Below, in pieces: positions 10,861-22,397 of a stretch of DNA of 64,000 nt (positions are counted from its first letter, which is position 1; the number at the start of each line of letters is the position of its first letter). The position numbers and the translations under genes are program-made. This DNA comes from Xylaria sp. FL1777 (lineage: Eukaryota > Ascomycota > Sordariomycetes > Xylariales > Xylariaceae). The DNA is taken from positions 1 through 64,000 of the forward strand of contig MU400694.1 in assembly GCA_022578965.1 (NCBI GenBank). The letters run 5' to 3'. Under the pieces are notes generated by a model that saw nothing but the letters and a program-made list of their open reading frames with translations, was not told where the DNA came from and searched no databases.

Positions 10861-11265
10861 CGGCTATTATTCAACAACATCAGGAAGCTATAAATCACTC
10901 TTCGCCCCCAACCCTCGATCGACAAAGACCTAGTATACGCTTACTTAAATTGTATGCTGAAGTTAACAACTGATTTTTTGCCTATTCTATCGCCTCCACT
11001 GCAGTATCTCTAATCGCCTTTCTTAAACCTCGTGCTCTTAAAAATCCATATACACAATATTTGCTATCGAGATTTTGGGCCTGGCATCCTATGCAGCAGC
11101 GGTCACTCTAGTAGCTGGAACATCACCGTATAAGGCAGTTCAACTTCTGCAACTTGGTCGCCGGTTATTGTTGGACCTGAGAAGGAAATACGCGCCGATC
11201 TGGCCGATCCTCGGTACCATCATCCCAAGTTAGTAAAGGAATATATAAAGCTTCGAGATCAATAG
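10861..11265 (+). pseudogene. Decayed TPR-CHAT paralogue (relic)
   Basis: Translating across frames recovers a run that aligns with the TPR-to-CHAT linker of the intact gene: INHSSPPTLDR, then AVSLIAFLKPRALKNPYTQY, LLSRF, GLASYAAAVTLVAGTSPYKA, LLQLGRR, then in another frame KEIRADLADPRYHHPKLVKE and YIKLRDQ followed by a stop. The corresponding intact segment (about residues 590-720) has GLASTAAAAAL, LLEHGRG, KHP and LRDALD. At least two frameshifts and nonsense codons break it. One TGA falls where a Trp codon is expected (...EVNN-stop), a change RIP could cause. Upstream TPR and downstream CHAT parts are not confidently visible, although decay may continue to about 11470. It is on the same strand as the intact gene, so a duplication followed by RIP or decay is the simplest reading. 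Confidence 0.75.
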
Positions 11266-11819
11266 ATGAAAAATTTTTGCTCAGCAATTATCCAGTCTGT
11301 ATTAGGAGACTGTGCTTTATCCCATATGCATCCTACATGAGTCTTTAGAGGTTCTCAATTAATACCTTAATAGATCAGCAATGGCAGTCATCATTGTTGC
11401 ATTGATGTTGAGATTTCAAGTGATTTTCCGGAGGATTAGTCAGAAGCACACGCTCATATATGGCGATCTAGCTAGGTGTTGTTGACAAGTGGTATTTTGC
11501 TTGACTCTAGAAATTCCGTTTTCTCTCAACTTGCATAACTGTCATTATTCTTGTAACATTGAATAGCTACATAATGTGTAAGGTCACTAACAAAAATAGA
11601 ATTAAGATACAAATGGGCAAGTATAAGTGCTGTATAAATAAAGATACCATCAGAATAGTGCCTAGTGTACTATGATACAAATATGTTCGTGAGATGCCAA
11701 CTTTATGCACGCTGTCTATATATGTACGCCCCAAACCATATTAGCGGAACCTGACCTAACCAGACCTCTACCCGTAGATACAAGATAAAGTAATTTGTAA
11801 GATAAACTTACACCAGTTT
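11266..11819. other. Intergenic, possibly further CHAT relic
   Basis: No open gene. Fragments around 11385-11430 (for example a frame reading IDVEISSD) vaguely recall the CHAT entry segment INVxxxRCDA, but this is too weak to call. Confidence 0.3.
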
Positions 11820-13170
11820 TCAGTGTTGCATTAACAGCTGATCCATTAGCCTAATGGCAGCCACTTGCTGTGCCTCGATCTTTGACTCCTTGATAACATT
11901 CCAATGATACTGAAGGCGAGGGCCCATAAGATAAGGATCGAGGCCGACTTCCTGATCCTTCCCAATGGTTACCATCCCACATCGAATGGTATGGCCACCT
12001 GCCTCTTCGGCTCTCGGCCGACAGACATGATCAAATGCCTGTAAAGCTACTGGAATCGCCGCTATTGATGATACTCGACTGAGGAGCATGCTAAGGATAT
12101 AGGCCTCTTCCAATCCGATGAGAGCATTCGCTCCATGCACTAGGACCACGGAATGAGCAGCATCGTCTATGAGCGCTGCATTCTTCGTGACATAGGTTCG
12201 TGATGGCTTATGCTGCATGTAAGAAATACCAGCTATTTGAACCGTATATAAACTTTTTATTAACTAAAGCCATCCCATGTTAGCTTTTGCCTGGTCAAAA
12301 AAAACGAGAGAGCTCAACCCCTTATTTACTCACATTTACCATGCCACGGCAAACCGGTAGTGGAATGCTCGCGAAAACTGCCCCAAACTCTTCCGGCGTT
12401 AGTAGGCTCGCCCAGGTTTCCGGGGAATGGCCATTGTCCATGGCGTAGGCAGTAATATGAACATCTTTCTCAGCACCCATGAAGTCAAGCTGCAAGAAAG
12501 TGCCGTCACCGATCCATGATGTTTGGCAAGGCCTATTCGGGTCCAGAAATTCTGGCCCCATGGCATCTAGTGCCTTTTTGTAGGGAACTTTGATCGGAAG
12601 TCTCCAAACTCCCGTATGCTGGGGCCGTAAGGCTGGATCATCGGGTCCCAGGACAAATTCTCTTGTAATACCGTGGACGCCATCGGCACCCACGACAACG
12701 TCGTACTTCTTCTGTGTCCCACCCACAAAGTTTAGAATTACTCCACCGCCAGGCGATACCTCGGTGATGGAGGATATGCGTGCGTTAGCGTGAATCATAC
12801 GGGGTGGTATCCCTCTTAGCAACTCGTCTAAGAGCTTCTGAGGGTCAACCATTTTTTCTCTGTAGTTTGGCAGCGATGGAAGATCAACGAGCTGCCCTGC
12901 ATATGGACCGGAAGCGATTCTGAATTCAGTGTCGGTGTAAACTGCCTCTGCTCGAAGGAGACAGTCGCTTAAAGAAGGGTCCAGTTTGAGCAGAATTTGT
13001 TCAGCTGCGGATGTTAAAGTAATAACATGGCCGTCTTCTTTGAATGAGGGTCGTGATTCATATATGTCGGCGGCAATGTGTGAGTATCTCAACAGTCCTC
13101 GTAATAGAGCTGCTGCCCCTATGCCCCCGCCCACGATTGCGACGCGAATTGTCGAGTGCTGGCCGCTCAT
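11820..13170 (-). CDS. FAD-dependent monooxygenase (salicylate hydroxylase-like)
   Basis: Two exons on the minus strand: 13170-12334, intron 12333-12264 (GTGAGT...GCTAAC...CTTTAG, 70 bp), then 12263-11820; phase 0, 426 residues, a usual length for the family. The N-terminus holds the FAD Rossmann motif VAIVGGGIGAAALL (residues about 10-23), and VVVGADGVHGITRE is the DG motif. Exon 2 carries the second FAD-binding motif, normally GDAAHxxxPxxGQG, but here it reads DDAAHSVVLVHGANALIG: the first Gly is Asp and the Pro/Gln positions are lost. Relatives hydroxylate aromatic substrates with NAD(P)H and occur in aromatic catabolism and secondary metabolism. No cluster partners are adjacent. The altered motif raises the possibility of reduced activity; otherwise the frame is intact. 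Confidence 0.85.
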
Positions 13171-16100
13171 GGTTATGATATAGATCGTGAAAGCTGTTTC
13201 AAGTTTGAATGATATGATGGAAACTGAATGGTGTTAAAAAGTGTAACCTGATTGTATTTATACCTGCTGGACTTAGAACTGAGACTTATGGGAGCGATCC
13301 GGCTCCTGCTTAAGTATTTTCTTTTCTTGCACTAGCACTAATCGATTGTTAAGTCTACGAAGCATTATCCACAGTCTGCACCATCCGAGTAGACTCTTTC
13401 ATGGCTCGTGACCGATGCAGAGCCTCAAACGAACAGGTATAAGGTTTGCGGCGCGCAACGGCTGTCGATCTCGCAAGCGGTATAAAAATATAACACCCTA
13501 CGCGCGTTTTTCAGACTCTCAGATCCAGACGGCCACTAATACGAATTTATCGGCCTTGCAAGTATTTGTGATGTCGGCCCCGATCCCGACAGCACGTTGC
13601 GGCCGGGAGCCTACCCTATAAGCGGTTTTGAACAGGCTCGGATCTGTACTGCGGGATCGTGGGCAGATCGCTTACCTATCGTGAGAGTGATGAAAGATGA
13701 TGCCTCGGTAGACCCCTACTAGCGCTCAGGTAAAGCGTCCGAACAGTTAAGCGACGTGAAGCCTGTCGAACTCGCTTGCCCAACCCTAGACCGCCATGGT
13801 CGATATGCGGAGTTGGCGTGCATCGTAGTGCGGAGGGCTCCGCATAGGGCAGCGTATAATCCCAGCGGCGTGCGGGAAGATCGCAGCATGCATGTAGTGT
13901 AGGGGTACGCTGGATTGTCGGGATGTCACCTCATTACTAATAATAGTCACATACCAAGTCGTGTGCCAATAAAAAGGAACGGAACTAACCTAGTGTAGGC
14001 ACTGCGTACTCTACGATTACAAGATAGGTAAACGCTTGGCCAAGACGTAAGGATTTCTAGGAAACGAACCTCCACTTCAGATATAAAAAGTGATGTAGTG
14101 CAACTACAGAAAAGCAGCCCCTCGTTAGCATAGATAACCCCTCGAACGCCGGCTTGCCAGATGCGCTTGGCGGATCGGAATTCGGGCTATACTACACAGC
14201 TAGTGTAGTTCAGTTAAGATTAGAATTCCGTGCCGCGCAAATGCAGCCAGGCCGGGGTGATCGATCACGGAAGCTTGAATACAAATATAATACCTATAAC
14301 GTTAGCATAGCCCAATCCTCCGGTAGCTCTGTCGGAATCCGGAAAACTATTGAGAACAAGAAGCTCGGTGCTATTACGTTCACTCTATTATTAACGAGCG
14401 AACGGATTTCGCTAGATTCTCGAAGTCGGGAGTTCGGGATATGATCCAGATTCCGTATTTATAAATTAGCAGAAATGAAGCTATCGCGAACTACCGTGGT
14501 AGTTCTGCGCTAATTACGGAAGCAACGGTACGGAAACTGCTTATGTAAGAACATACGCTAATTACAAGTGCGAGGTTCCGTAACTGATACATGGATGAAG
14601 CTCCCATTGAGATTTTCAGGCAGAGGCAAGCAGTGACCATCGCTATCGCGGTATAGGTATGTTAATAGTCTACGAGTCTTAATACCGAGTGCGCCGTTTA
14701 GTCATACACTACAAATTAATTTTGCCCTAATAGTTATAAATATAATGGGCCGAATCTTTTGGCGCAGGATTCGACTAGCGTAATATTTCCTGCACACCGT
14801 CGAGGTGTGTTGAAAACTAATTATCTGAACAAATGCATCTACCTGGTCGTATGATTCATTCTCATTGTCGAGCGGCCGCCATTTCTTCCTGATGTTTCCC
14901 CCTATTTCTCATTTTCCCTTTTTGGGGTAAGGTTTCCTTCGGTTTTACTGCGTTACGACGAATACATGTAGCCTCGAATGAAAACCCCGCCCTTTAGATC
15001 TTGATATACTAGATATGAATAAAGAGGCAGGTGGGATGAGTTGTGTTACACTGAAGTATAACAATATACATGTTCTCTCTGAAGTACATTTTAAATGGTA
15101 CCGCTATCCGGGTACGAAATGCGGCTTGGTGCGGGAAAGAACTTCGTTTGTTCATTTTCTCTTCTTAAATGCTAATGATTTGCATGACGCCAGTTCGTGG
15201 GATGCGATTTGATGGTCGTCTGATAGAACGAAAGTAGATTGAGGAAGAAGTTGTATCTTCCCCTGCCTTAAGACTTCGCATACGACCTAATGTTCTACAA
15301 GGCGGCTAAAGCATTTATACTCCGTGATAATGATAATGTTTATAATAAAATGATTCATCTAGAACAGAATCAATCCCCAAACCACTTATTCTAGACTAAT
15401 GGTCCTGAAGTTCGGGCGAAGCAAGAGACGCATCTAGCTAGAAACAAGTCCTATAGCTTCTTCTGAGGCTGATCAGTAATTATGCTGGTATAAACTCGAG
15501 AAAGTTGTTTTATTTGAATTCAGTGGAAAAGTAGGATAGGTGAGATCAGCTGGATGAGGCTGGTTGGGTTTAAATTGAGGCTTTGTCAATCCTCCGAGCC
15601 TACATGGCAGTGTGCGTAACATTCTAAAAGAACAGCGGTTGATGACGGGTATATCTGATGCATCCATTAGTACTATGCAGGAATTATTCACTACAGGAGG
15701 ATTCTGACTTAATCCTCATATATTATGACATACCTTTCCTTGGTATCCTTGGTATATCATTTGGGAAGCTACCTATTGGAGCAGTTTACGATCATTGATT
15801 AGTGGCAGAGATATCAATACATTCATGATTAAGATCATGACTCCATCTCTAGTTGGAACTTGAATGTTCTATTAACGGCTTCTGTTTTAGTAAAGCATCG
15901 GTCGTCTCGTCACATGATCCATCATGTTACTTCTCCGCGGCTGTGATATAGCTGATCCTCCCGATGCAGGGCGGTATTGTACAGATACCACTAGCACTTC
16001 ACAAGCGGAGAAAAAATTATGATGCCTGCCACGTTGTGTTCAGTGGTCTAACCTAAACGACGTATAGACACATCCACTTAGTTAAATCCCTTTTGACCAT

Positions 16101-17202
16101 GTCACGAGGGCTAATTTGGATATTTAAACGTCATTCAATCGCGTAGGTTACATAATCCCTATAGTCCAATAAAGAAGTAAGACCGACAAGAAATGCATTC
16201 ATCGAACTTCATTAAAAGCATATAGCTTCCTTTTTGTAGGATGGTTTCTAATCTATCTTGCTGAGCTCGGAATTCCGCTTACATTTTGGCATGTTATTAG
16301 TGGTTAGAAATCTGGACTGACGACCTCGCGGATAGCGGATCTCTCGCTTGAAGGGGCAAGTGAGCAGGTTGGCGGCCTAGGCAACCATCTTGAGGGACAA
16401 GGAATTTTCCAAGTCTTCAATGTATGTATCTAGCTTTTGACACACGGTTGGTCAAAATTAATGCTAATGTTGATGAATGTTGTCGTTATCTCTTTAGCTT
16501 GACTGTGTGTATGCGGTGCTACCTGGGTAGATACCTCTAGCTGCTAACTACTAAGACAGGCCGAATTACGTATGCACTATAAGGACATGTAACTCCAAAG
16601 AAGGGCCCTTGTCCTTCGAGACTATTATTGCTACAAAAATCTCTTAGCACAAAGCAACTACTGAGGTTAGATAACACCGCGTAAAACGGGTAGACATGTA
16701 GTATATGTAGACTAGTATAATAATAGAAGCTTAAGTGCCCACTAGGGAGTACCTAGGCAGGATAGATTAGGTACTTAGGTAGGTAGTCAACTTAGCTCTG
16801 CCGCTAAAATGTACAAATACGGTTTAAAACGGGTTTATAATTAGCGAATGGGCATGCTCAGTATAGGTAGTGGCGGAACGGTTCTGTCCGACGACAGACG
16901 GCAGTCGATAATTTAGCGGGGAGCGAAAAAACCTTGGATTAATGAATGCAACAACAGCTCCCATTGCGTTCACTGTGGTCAGAACAAACATAGGCAAAGT
17001 ACTTACGGTATATACTATTATTTGACCTCATTCTGTTTAGAATTTAGCTGCATAAAAGGACGAGCGTTTAACCACAACCAAACAAAGCGTTCAGGTATAT
17101 CAGGTCCTAAAGAAGCGCATCGGCTTGGCGCATCTGCTCCCTCCGTAACCCCTCCAGTTCACTGATAACCCGCGCAGAACAAAGGATAAAGATAATTGCA
17201 GG
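13171..17202. other. 4-kb gene-poor stretch
   Basis: No protein family recognised on either strand and no credible ATG-started, spliced gene. It includes an 8-bp-arm inverted repeat at 14488-14505 (gaactacc, 2-nt spacer, ggtagttc), a hairpin cacacc-gtcga-ggtgtg near 14794-14810, an actacac/gtgtagt hairpin near 14190-14210, and CCTAGG/TAGGTAG patches near 16750-16790. The last few hundred bases presumably include the ade1 promoter. Confidence 0.4.
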
Positions 17203-19129
17203 ATGACAACATCAATAGTCACTTCAATCGACCTCAAGTCATTGCCTCTGGTGGCCCAGGTTGGTTGACGTCTTGCAGCCCACCTGTCTCTGGACCCAGG
17301 CACTGACAAAGGCGAATATGCAGGGTAAAGTGAGAGAAATCTACGAGGCCAGCGACTCTACGCTCCTTCTTGTTACCTCGGATCGCATCTCTGCCTATGA
17401 TGTAATCCTGGAGAATGGCGTTCAAGACAAGGGCACTGTGCTCACCCTGCTCACAAACCATTGGCTTAACACGGTCCTGCCAGAGCACGTTCCCGGATTA
17501 AAACACCACCTCATCTCGTTGAACATTCCTCCCACACTTAACATAAGCTCTGAAGAGAAGAAGCAACTCCGAGGCCGCTCGATGGTTGTCAACAAGTACC
17601 GTGTCTTTCCTATCGAGGCTATAGGTCCGGTTCCTGCAAATTCGTCCGTTGCTCGACTATGCACTGACTCTCGCGGTTCTAGTACGCGGTTACATCACAG
17701 GTAGCTCTTGGGCCGAGTACAAGCAAAATGGGACAGTGCACGGCATGCAACAGTCCAGCGGGCTAGAGCAATGCCAGGCCTTCCCTGGCGGCCCTATCTA
17801 CACGCCGTCTAGTAAGCTGTTGCAATGCCCTCCAAAATTCGCTCAACTCAAGGCGTATGAATAACCGCTAATCGTCACTGCTATAGCGAAGGCGCCTGTG
17901 GGCGGGAAGGATGAGAATGTAGGCATTTGGAAATCAAAGTCTCTTTATTTCCCCCTTTGACGAGTCTGGGTTCATTGCTGCTGCAGACCTCCGAGACTAT
18001 GCAGAGTGATTACCGCGTATGGAGAGAACTGACAGTCGATTTCGGACAGATAACCCCCGAGCAGGCGCGACAGATCGTCGGCGATAAATATGCCGATAAG
18101 ATAGAGAACCTCGCTTTGGCCATTTACAAGGCTGCACACACCTATGCTGTAAGTGTCTTGCCAACCTTTGTTCGGCGCCCAAGAATCGGTCGAGCAAATC
18201 CCAAGACCAGATACCAGGGCATCTCTCGACAAGTTCTTCGCGTCATTAAACGGACAGAGAGTAATTTTATGACAAGATCAACTGACTAGTCGGCGATGTA
18301 GCTTGAGAGGGGAATCATCGTTGCGGACACCAAGTTCGAGTTTGGTGCGTCTCAAACTTAGTAACTATTAGGAGTCTCGTACTAGATGCTAATAGCCGCT
18401 GTAGGTCTCGATGAGGAGACAGACGAGGTGGTGTTGATCGACGAGGTTCTGTCAGTATTGCCCCTTCTAGGCTCGAATCCACACATGGAGGAGAGAAATA
18501 CTGACGAACGGATGCAACCAGAACACCTGACAGTTCACGATTCTGGCCAGCTGTAGACTATGCCCCGGGTCATGACCAGAAGAGCTTTGATAGTAAGATT
18601 GAAAACACCGAGACGATGATAAAGATGCTAATTCACTCCGACTTAGAGCAGTATTTGCGTGATTGGTTGACTGGTACGCATTTGGAGTGCTTTATCCCCC
18701 ATCCCGGCAAAGCCTTTGGCCCACATGCCTATGCATGCTCCCGAGAATGCATAGGATAAACACAGGCAATAGTTTCTAACTCGTCAATTCTAATAGGTCA
18801 GGGCCTTAAAGGTAAAGAAGGTGTTTCGGTATGTTTTCACCAGGCCCTATCAAAATTGAACGTGGAGTTTACTAATCAAGCGATTCAGATGACGGAAGAT
18901 GTCCAGTACGTGGTCTAGACTCAATTCATTTCTTGGCTCACCAAATTCGCTGCCCCGATATGTCAAATACTCCTGCATGGCCCCCGAAGCCGAGTTGACT
19001 CTTTTTCATGGGTGGGGAATCTAACGCAAGATTTTTGACAGGGCCCGAACGAGTGCCAAGTACCTTGAGGCTTTCCAGCGTCTGACCGGAGAGACCTTGG
19101 ACCAGGCACTTGCCAAGCTGGAAAACTAA
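17203..19129 (+). CDS. ade1: SAICAR synthetase (phosphoribosylaminoimidazole-succinocarboxamide synthase)
   Basis: Condenses CAIR with aspartate using ATP in de novo purine synthesis. Reading frames look broken, but splicing restores a complete 313-residue enzyme. Exons: 17203-17259, 17324-17624, 17683-17811, 17887-17918, 18050-18148, 18302-18344, 18405-18450, 18522-18592, 18647-18673, 18797-18828, 18889-18905, 19042-19129. Exon lengths sum to 942 nt, phases agree at every junction, and each intron has GT..AG with a CTRAY-like branch site in most. Motifs in order: QGKVREIYE, VTSDRISAYDV, FPIEAIVRGYITGSSW, GTVHGM, PGGPIYTPSTKA, IVGDKYADKIENLAL, VADTKFEFGLDEETDEVVL, IDEVLTPDSSRFWPA, DQKSFDKQYLRDWL. 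Eleven introns in 313 codons, including exons of 17, 27 and 32 nt, is very high for a fungal gene of this family. The first intron has the weaker donor GTTGGT. Confidence 0.93.
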
Positions 19130-20138
19130 GCGAGTTCGTCCAAGATGCTAGCAATACGAGGCGCGGGACCGTCGGCTCTCGTTAACCGCATGTTGAACAA
19201 GACTGCTTCAAGAGGTGGCTGTTGCGATGTCTATGGCACGAGAGTGAAGTTGCCTCTTCGTCGCATTGAATTGTAGTGTGAAGGCTAGCAAATAGAGTAG
19301 CAGTGAACCCAGCCCTTGGGATGTATTTCGGGGCAGCGCAAAACCTATCGAGGTCATATCAAACTAGGGGTGAAACCCCTTGGTTTCCGTCTGTGCGATT
19401 TCTGACAGCGTGTCTCTATGAACTGGGGAGTGATCATAATTCCGGAACTCTGCTAGCTGCTCTCGGCTCGCTTCCGCTATGGGGTTTTCTTGCATTTGAT
19501 AGCTTGAACAGCTTGAGCGGTGGTTCTACCCATAGGATGCGTTGCACCAATTGGCGGTGTTAGTCGACGTAATGACGGTGTAGAAAGCGTGACGAGTAGG
19601 AGAATTCAAGCAATAAACCGGGGTATGGTGGGGTTTATCGGCGATCTGTTGCCCTTTTCGAGTCAGATTTGGGCGGAGAATTATACCAAGAGCTGCTCCA
19701 AAATACCACCAAGCCTCGTCTGGGAGGCGGCTGGGCTTGTCCAAGCAGGATGACTATGCGCCCAGCAAACCGGTTGTTCGGATTCCCCCTGACTTGGAAA
19801 AGGAGGCGAGAAGAATGTTCTCAGTGGTCTGCGGCTTCGGCATACCTAACAATAATGGGCAGGTCGAAACTTTATCGAGATCTCTGGTTGCATCGGACCC
19901 TGTCCCGGAGCACACGGATGGAGTGATGTTTCTAAAATCAATAGTGTTTCTGAATCAAAACGGGGCGGAGTGGGAAACGGTATATAGTTGGCCATGTCCT
20001 GCTCTACGGCTCCCTCAAGAGGGGGATATCCCAAATCGCGCGGCTGTCTGAAACAGGCTGCCTCAAATCTACTTCTTTTGAGCTCGTCGGCTGCCAACAT
20101 ACCAACCTTTCCCTTTTGCTACCTGCAAATTAGACAAG
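19130..20138. other. Intergenic between ade1 and cutinase
   Basis: Several overlapping ORFs of 70-104 codons (for example 19737-20051, which has no ATG start) match nothing I recognise and are probably chance. The distal part should contain the cutinase promoter; a pyrimidine-rich tract (cctttcccttttgctacc) precedes its ATG. Confidence 0.4.
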
Positions 20139-20846
20139 ATGAAGGCTTCCCTGTTGCTCTCCACGGCGCTCATCGGTCTGGGTTCCGCCGTGCCCATGAC
20201 CTTCGATCTCTCGGATGAGATGATCGCCAAGCTCAAGTCAGGCAAAAGCTCAGGCGTGCTCGAGGTCTCAGCAACCGGCACGACGGCGAACGAGTTTCTC
20301 GACGGCGGTTGCCGCGCCGTGATCTTCCTCTACGCCCGCGGGAGCACGCAGGAGGGCAACATCGGTAGCTCTCCGGGCCCGCAGACCATCGACGAGCTGA
20401 AGGCCAAGGTGGGCACTGCCACCGTTGCCGCTCAGGGCCTCGACTATCCCGCGAGTCTGCTGGACAACCTCCGTATCGAGGGCTGCGACCCGGCTGACGC
20501 AGCCAAATTCGGCGACCTCATCACCAAGGCCGCCACGCAGTGCCCGGCCTCCAAGCTCGTCCTCGCCGGCTACAGCCAGGGCGCCGCACTGGTACACGCG
20601 GCTTCCAAGCTGCTCACCGCGGCCGTGGTGAGCAAGGTCGCTGCTGCCGTCACGTTCGGAGACACGCACAAGAAACAGGACGGCGGCGTGATTCCCAACA
20701 TCAGCCCTTCGCGGACGCTTATCTTATGCCACGATGGCGACCTGGTATGCGATGGCACGCTGATCATCACCGATGCGCACCACGATTATGAGGATCTGGC
20801 CCCGACGGCCGTTAGCTTTATTGTTAATAAGCTTGTAGGGCTGTGA
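20139..20846 (+). CDS. Cutinase (secreted serine esterase)
   Basis: Single exon, 235 residues, starting MKASLLLSTALIGLGSAVP, a signal peptide. Hydrolyses cutin or other polyesters outside the cell. The catalytic triad is visible: Ser146 in GYSQGA, Asp201 in CHDGDLVCDG and His214 in AHHDY, spaced as in Fusarium cutinase. Cysteines in GGCRAV, EGCDP and the C...C pair at 197/204 match the two conserved disulfides. Between the signal peptide and the catalytic domain is a short variable stretch of about 35 residues. GC-rich with strong third-position C/G bias, typical of an expressed secreted enzyme. It lies between ade1 and a minus-strand secreted-protein gene with which it converges; all key residues are present. 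Confidence 0.95.
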   Translation: MKASLLLSTALIGLGSAVPMTFDLSDEMIAKLKSGKSSGVLEVSATGTTANEFLDGGCRAVIFLYARGSTQEGNIGSSPGPQTIDELKAKVGTATVAAQGLDYPASLLDNLRIEGCDPADAAKFGDLITKAATQCPASKLVLAGYSQGAALVHAASKLLTAAVVSKVAAAVTFGDTHKKQDGGVIPNISPSRTLILCHDGDLVCDGTLIITDAHHDYEDLAPTAVSFIVNKLVGL

Positions 20847-21195
20847 GCGGGCTTCGAGTTGGATTAATCGAAATTTTCATTGGGATAATTACACGAGTAA
20901 CGCAGATGCTTGGCATGGTAATGACGACTACATGAACATATATATACTTTACTTACTCTAGTATTAAATACATGTACCGAGATACATACTCTGAACCCCA
21001 ATATAAGCTAATTTTATTTGGTAACGGAATCACCACGAGGAATATATTGCAACCCCAAGGTTCACATTGAATACTATCGCATAGGGACTACTTATTTACT
21101 ATACCTAAGATCTGGGGTAAGACCCACGGTAATATCCATGTGATAGGTGAAGGTTACCATAGTTTTCCTCGAGTATGTAGAAACTTAGCCCCAGC
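20847..21195. other. Convergent 3' spacer
   Basis: AT-rich 350 bp between the convergent cutinase and secreted-protein genes. No gene seen. Confidence 0.5.
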
Positions 21196-22397
21196 TTATT
21201 GCAACGTTCCCTTAATCTCAAAGTCAGACGTCGCGACGCAAGTCGTGTAAGTCTCGACGAAGACACCGCCGCCAATGGTATAGTTGTCCGACTTAGATGT
21301 GCAGCTCAGCAGAGATTTGATGTCCTTGTCTCCAATGCTTTGGAACCGTGTCCTAGAGAAGAAAGGGGTTAGCGATGTAAATTTCTCATTGCATATGTTT
21401 AAATGGGATGGTAGAACTCACGCTCCAGAGGCGCCGTCGTCACAAGTCCACGTCTGGTTAATGCGGAGCAGGTCCTTGTCGTCGAGGACCCAGTCGAAGT
21501 GGGTGGGCGGCACGTCGGCCGCGTTGGCCTCGAAGACGGTGCAGCTGTAGGGCGTGATGTAGACGCCGCCCTGGGGCCCGTGGAGCGCGGGCTCGTCGCA
21601 GGTCATGCGCGGCGAGTAGTTGAGCGCCTCGTTGATCAGGTGGAACGTCATGTTCGAGAAGCCCGGGTCGAGCCCGAAGGTCGTCGTCCGCGTCACCCAC
21701 ACCAGGTCCTTGACCGTCCAGTCCGGCGTCGCCTCGGACGCCGCCGCGCACTGCCGCGTCGGCGCCGGCAGGATCTCCACGATGGTCGCGGCGAAGGACT
21801 GCTGCGAGCCGGCGTTCGACGCGCAGGCTGTCCGGCGCGACTGGTCGTCGAATGTGCAGTCGAAGCCCGTTATGCCGAGCTGGCCTGTGGCGCGCATCGG
21901 CTTTCTAAGGTGGCGATCGGTCAGGCCAGTGTGCTAGGAGAGGATCAGGAGAAGGGGGGAACTCACCCTGTCGTCGGACATGTCCAGGTCTGTCGGATCT
22001 GGACGGTGTGGGTATCCCACCAGACCAACTGGAACTCAGTCTTGACAGACGTGCTGGCGCCCGTGCACGTGTACCAGTTGTACGTGGGCGTCCTGCCGGC
22101 CAACTGTCGGGTGTACTCCTCAGAGAACTCCTTTCCTTGCGCCGAGCACTGCACCGAGGCCCCGTCGAAGTCGCTCTGGAGCGCGAAGGCCACGCGAGCC
22201 TCGTCGAAGTCGTTGTCCGGAGGCGGCCAGGTCGCGCCGCTGGAGAACTTGGTCAGAGTCCAGTTCAAGTTGCTGAAGACCCATGGCTGAGAAGCTGCGT
22301 GGCCGATGTCGTTGAGCTGCGGGCAGAGATCTGCCGCGTGTCCAACGCCCGCGAGAGCAGCGAGGAAGAGGAGGGACGAGGAAGCCTTGAAAGCCAT
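21196..22397 (-). CDS. Secreted cysteine-rich protein with duplicated module
   Basis: Three exons on the minus strand: 22397-21967, 21904-21422 and 21352-21196 (introns 62 and 69 bp, both GTGAGT...AG, both phase 2); 356 residues. The N-terminus, MAFKASSSLLFLAALAGVGHA, is a signal peptide. Two similar modules follow. Each has a start like NWTLTKF or DWTVKDLVW, a Cys, a Y-x2-C, then a Trp-containing strand and the signature QTWTC: FQLVWWDTHTVQIRQTWTC in the first, FDWVLDDKDLLRINQTWTC in the second. An intron in the same phase follows each signature, so the middle exon is symmetrical and looks duplicated. The last exon ends in a third, shorter Cys-containing segment. I do not recognise a named family; it could be a cell-wall or effector-type protein. 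Convergent with the cutinase gene. Confidence 0.85.

Noticed and set aside
17203..19129. First reading as a frameshifted SAICAR synthetase pseudogene
   Set aside because: All apparent breaks coincide with GT..AG introns of consistent phase; splicing gives a complete enzyme.
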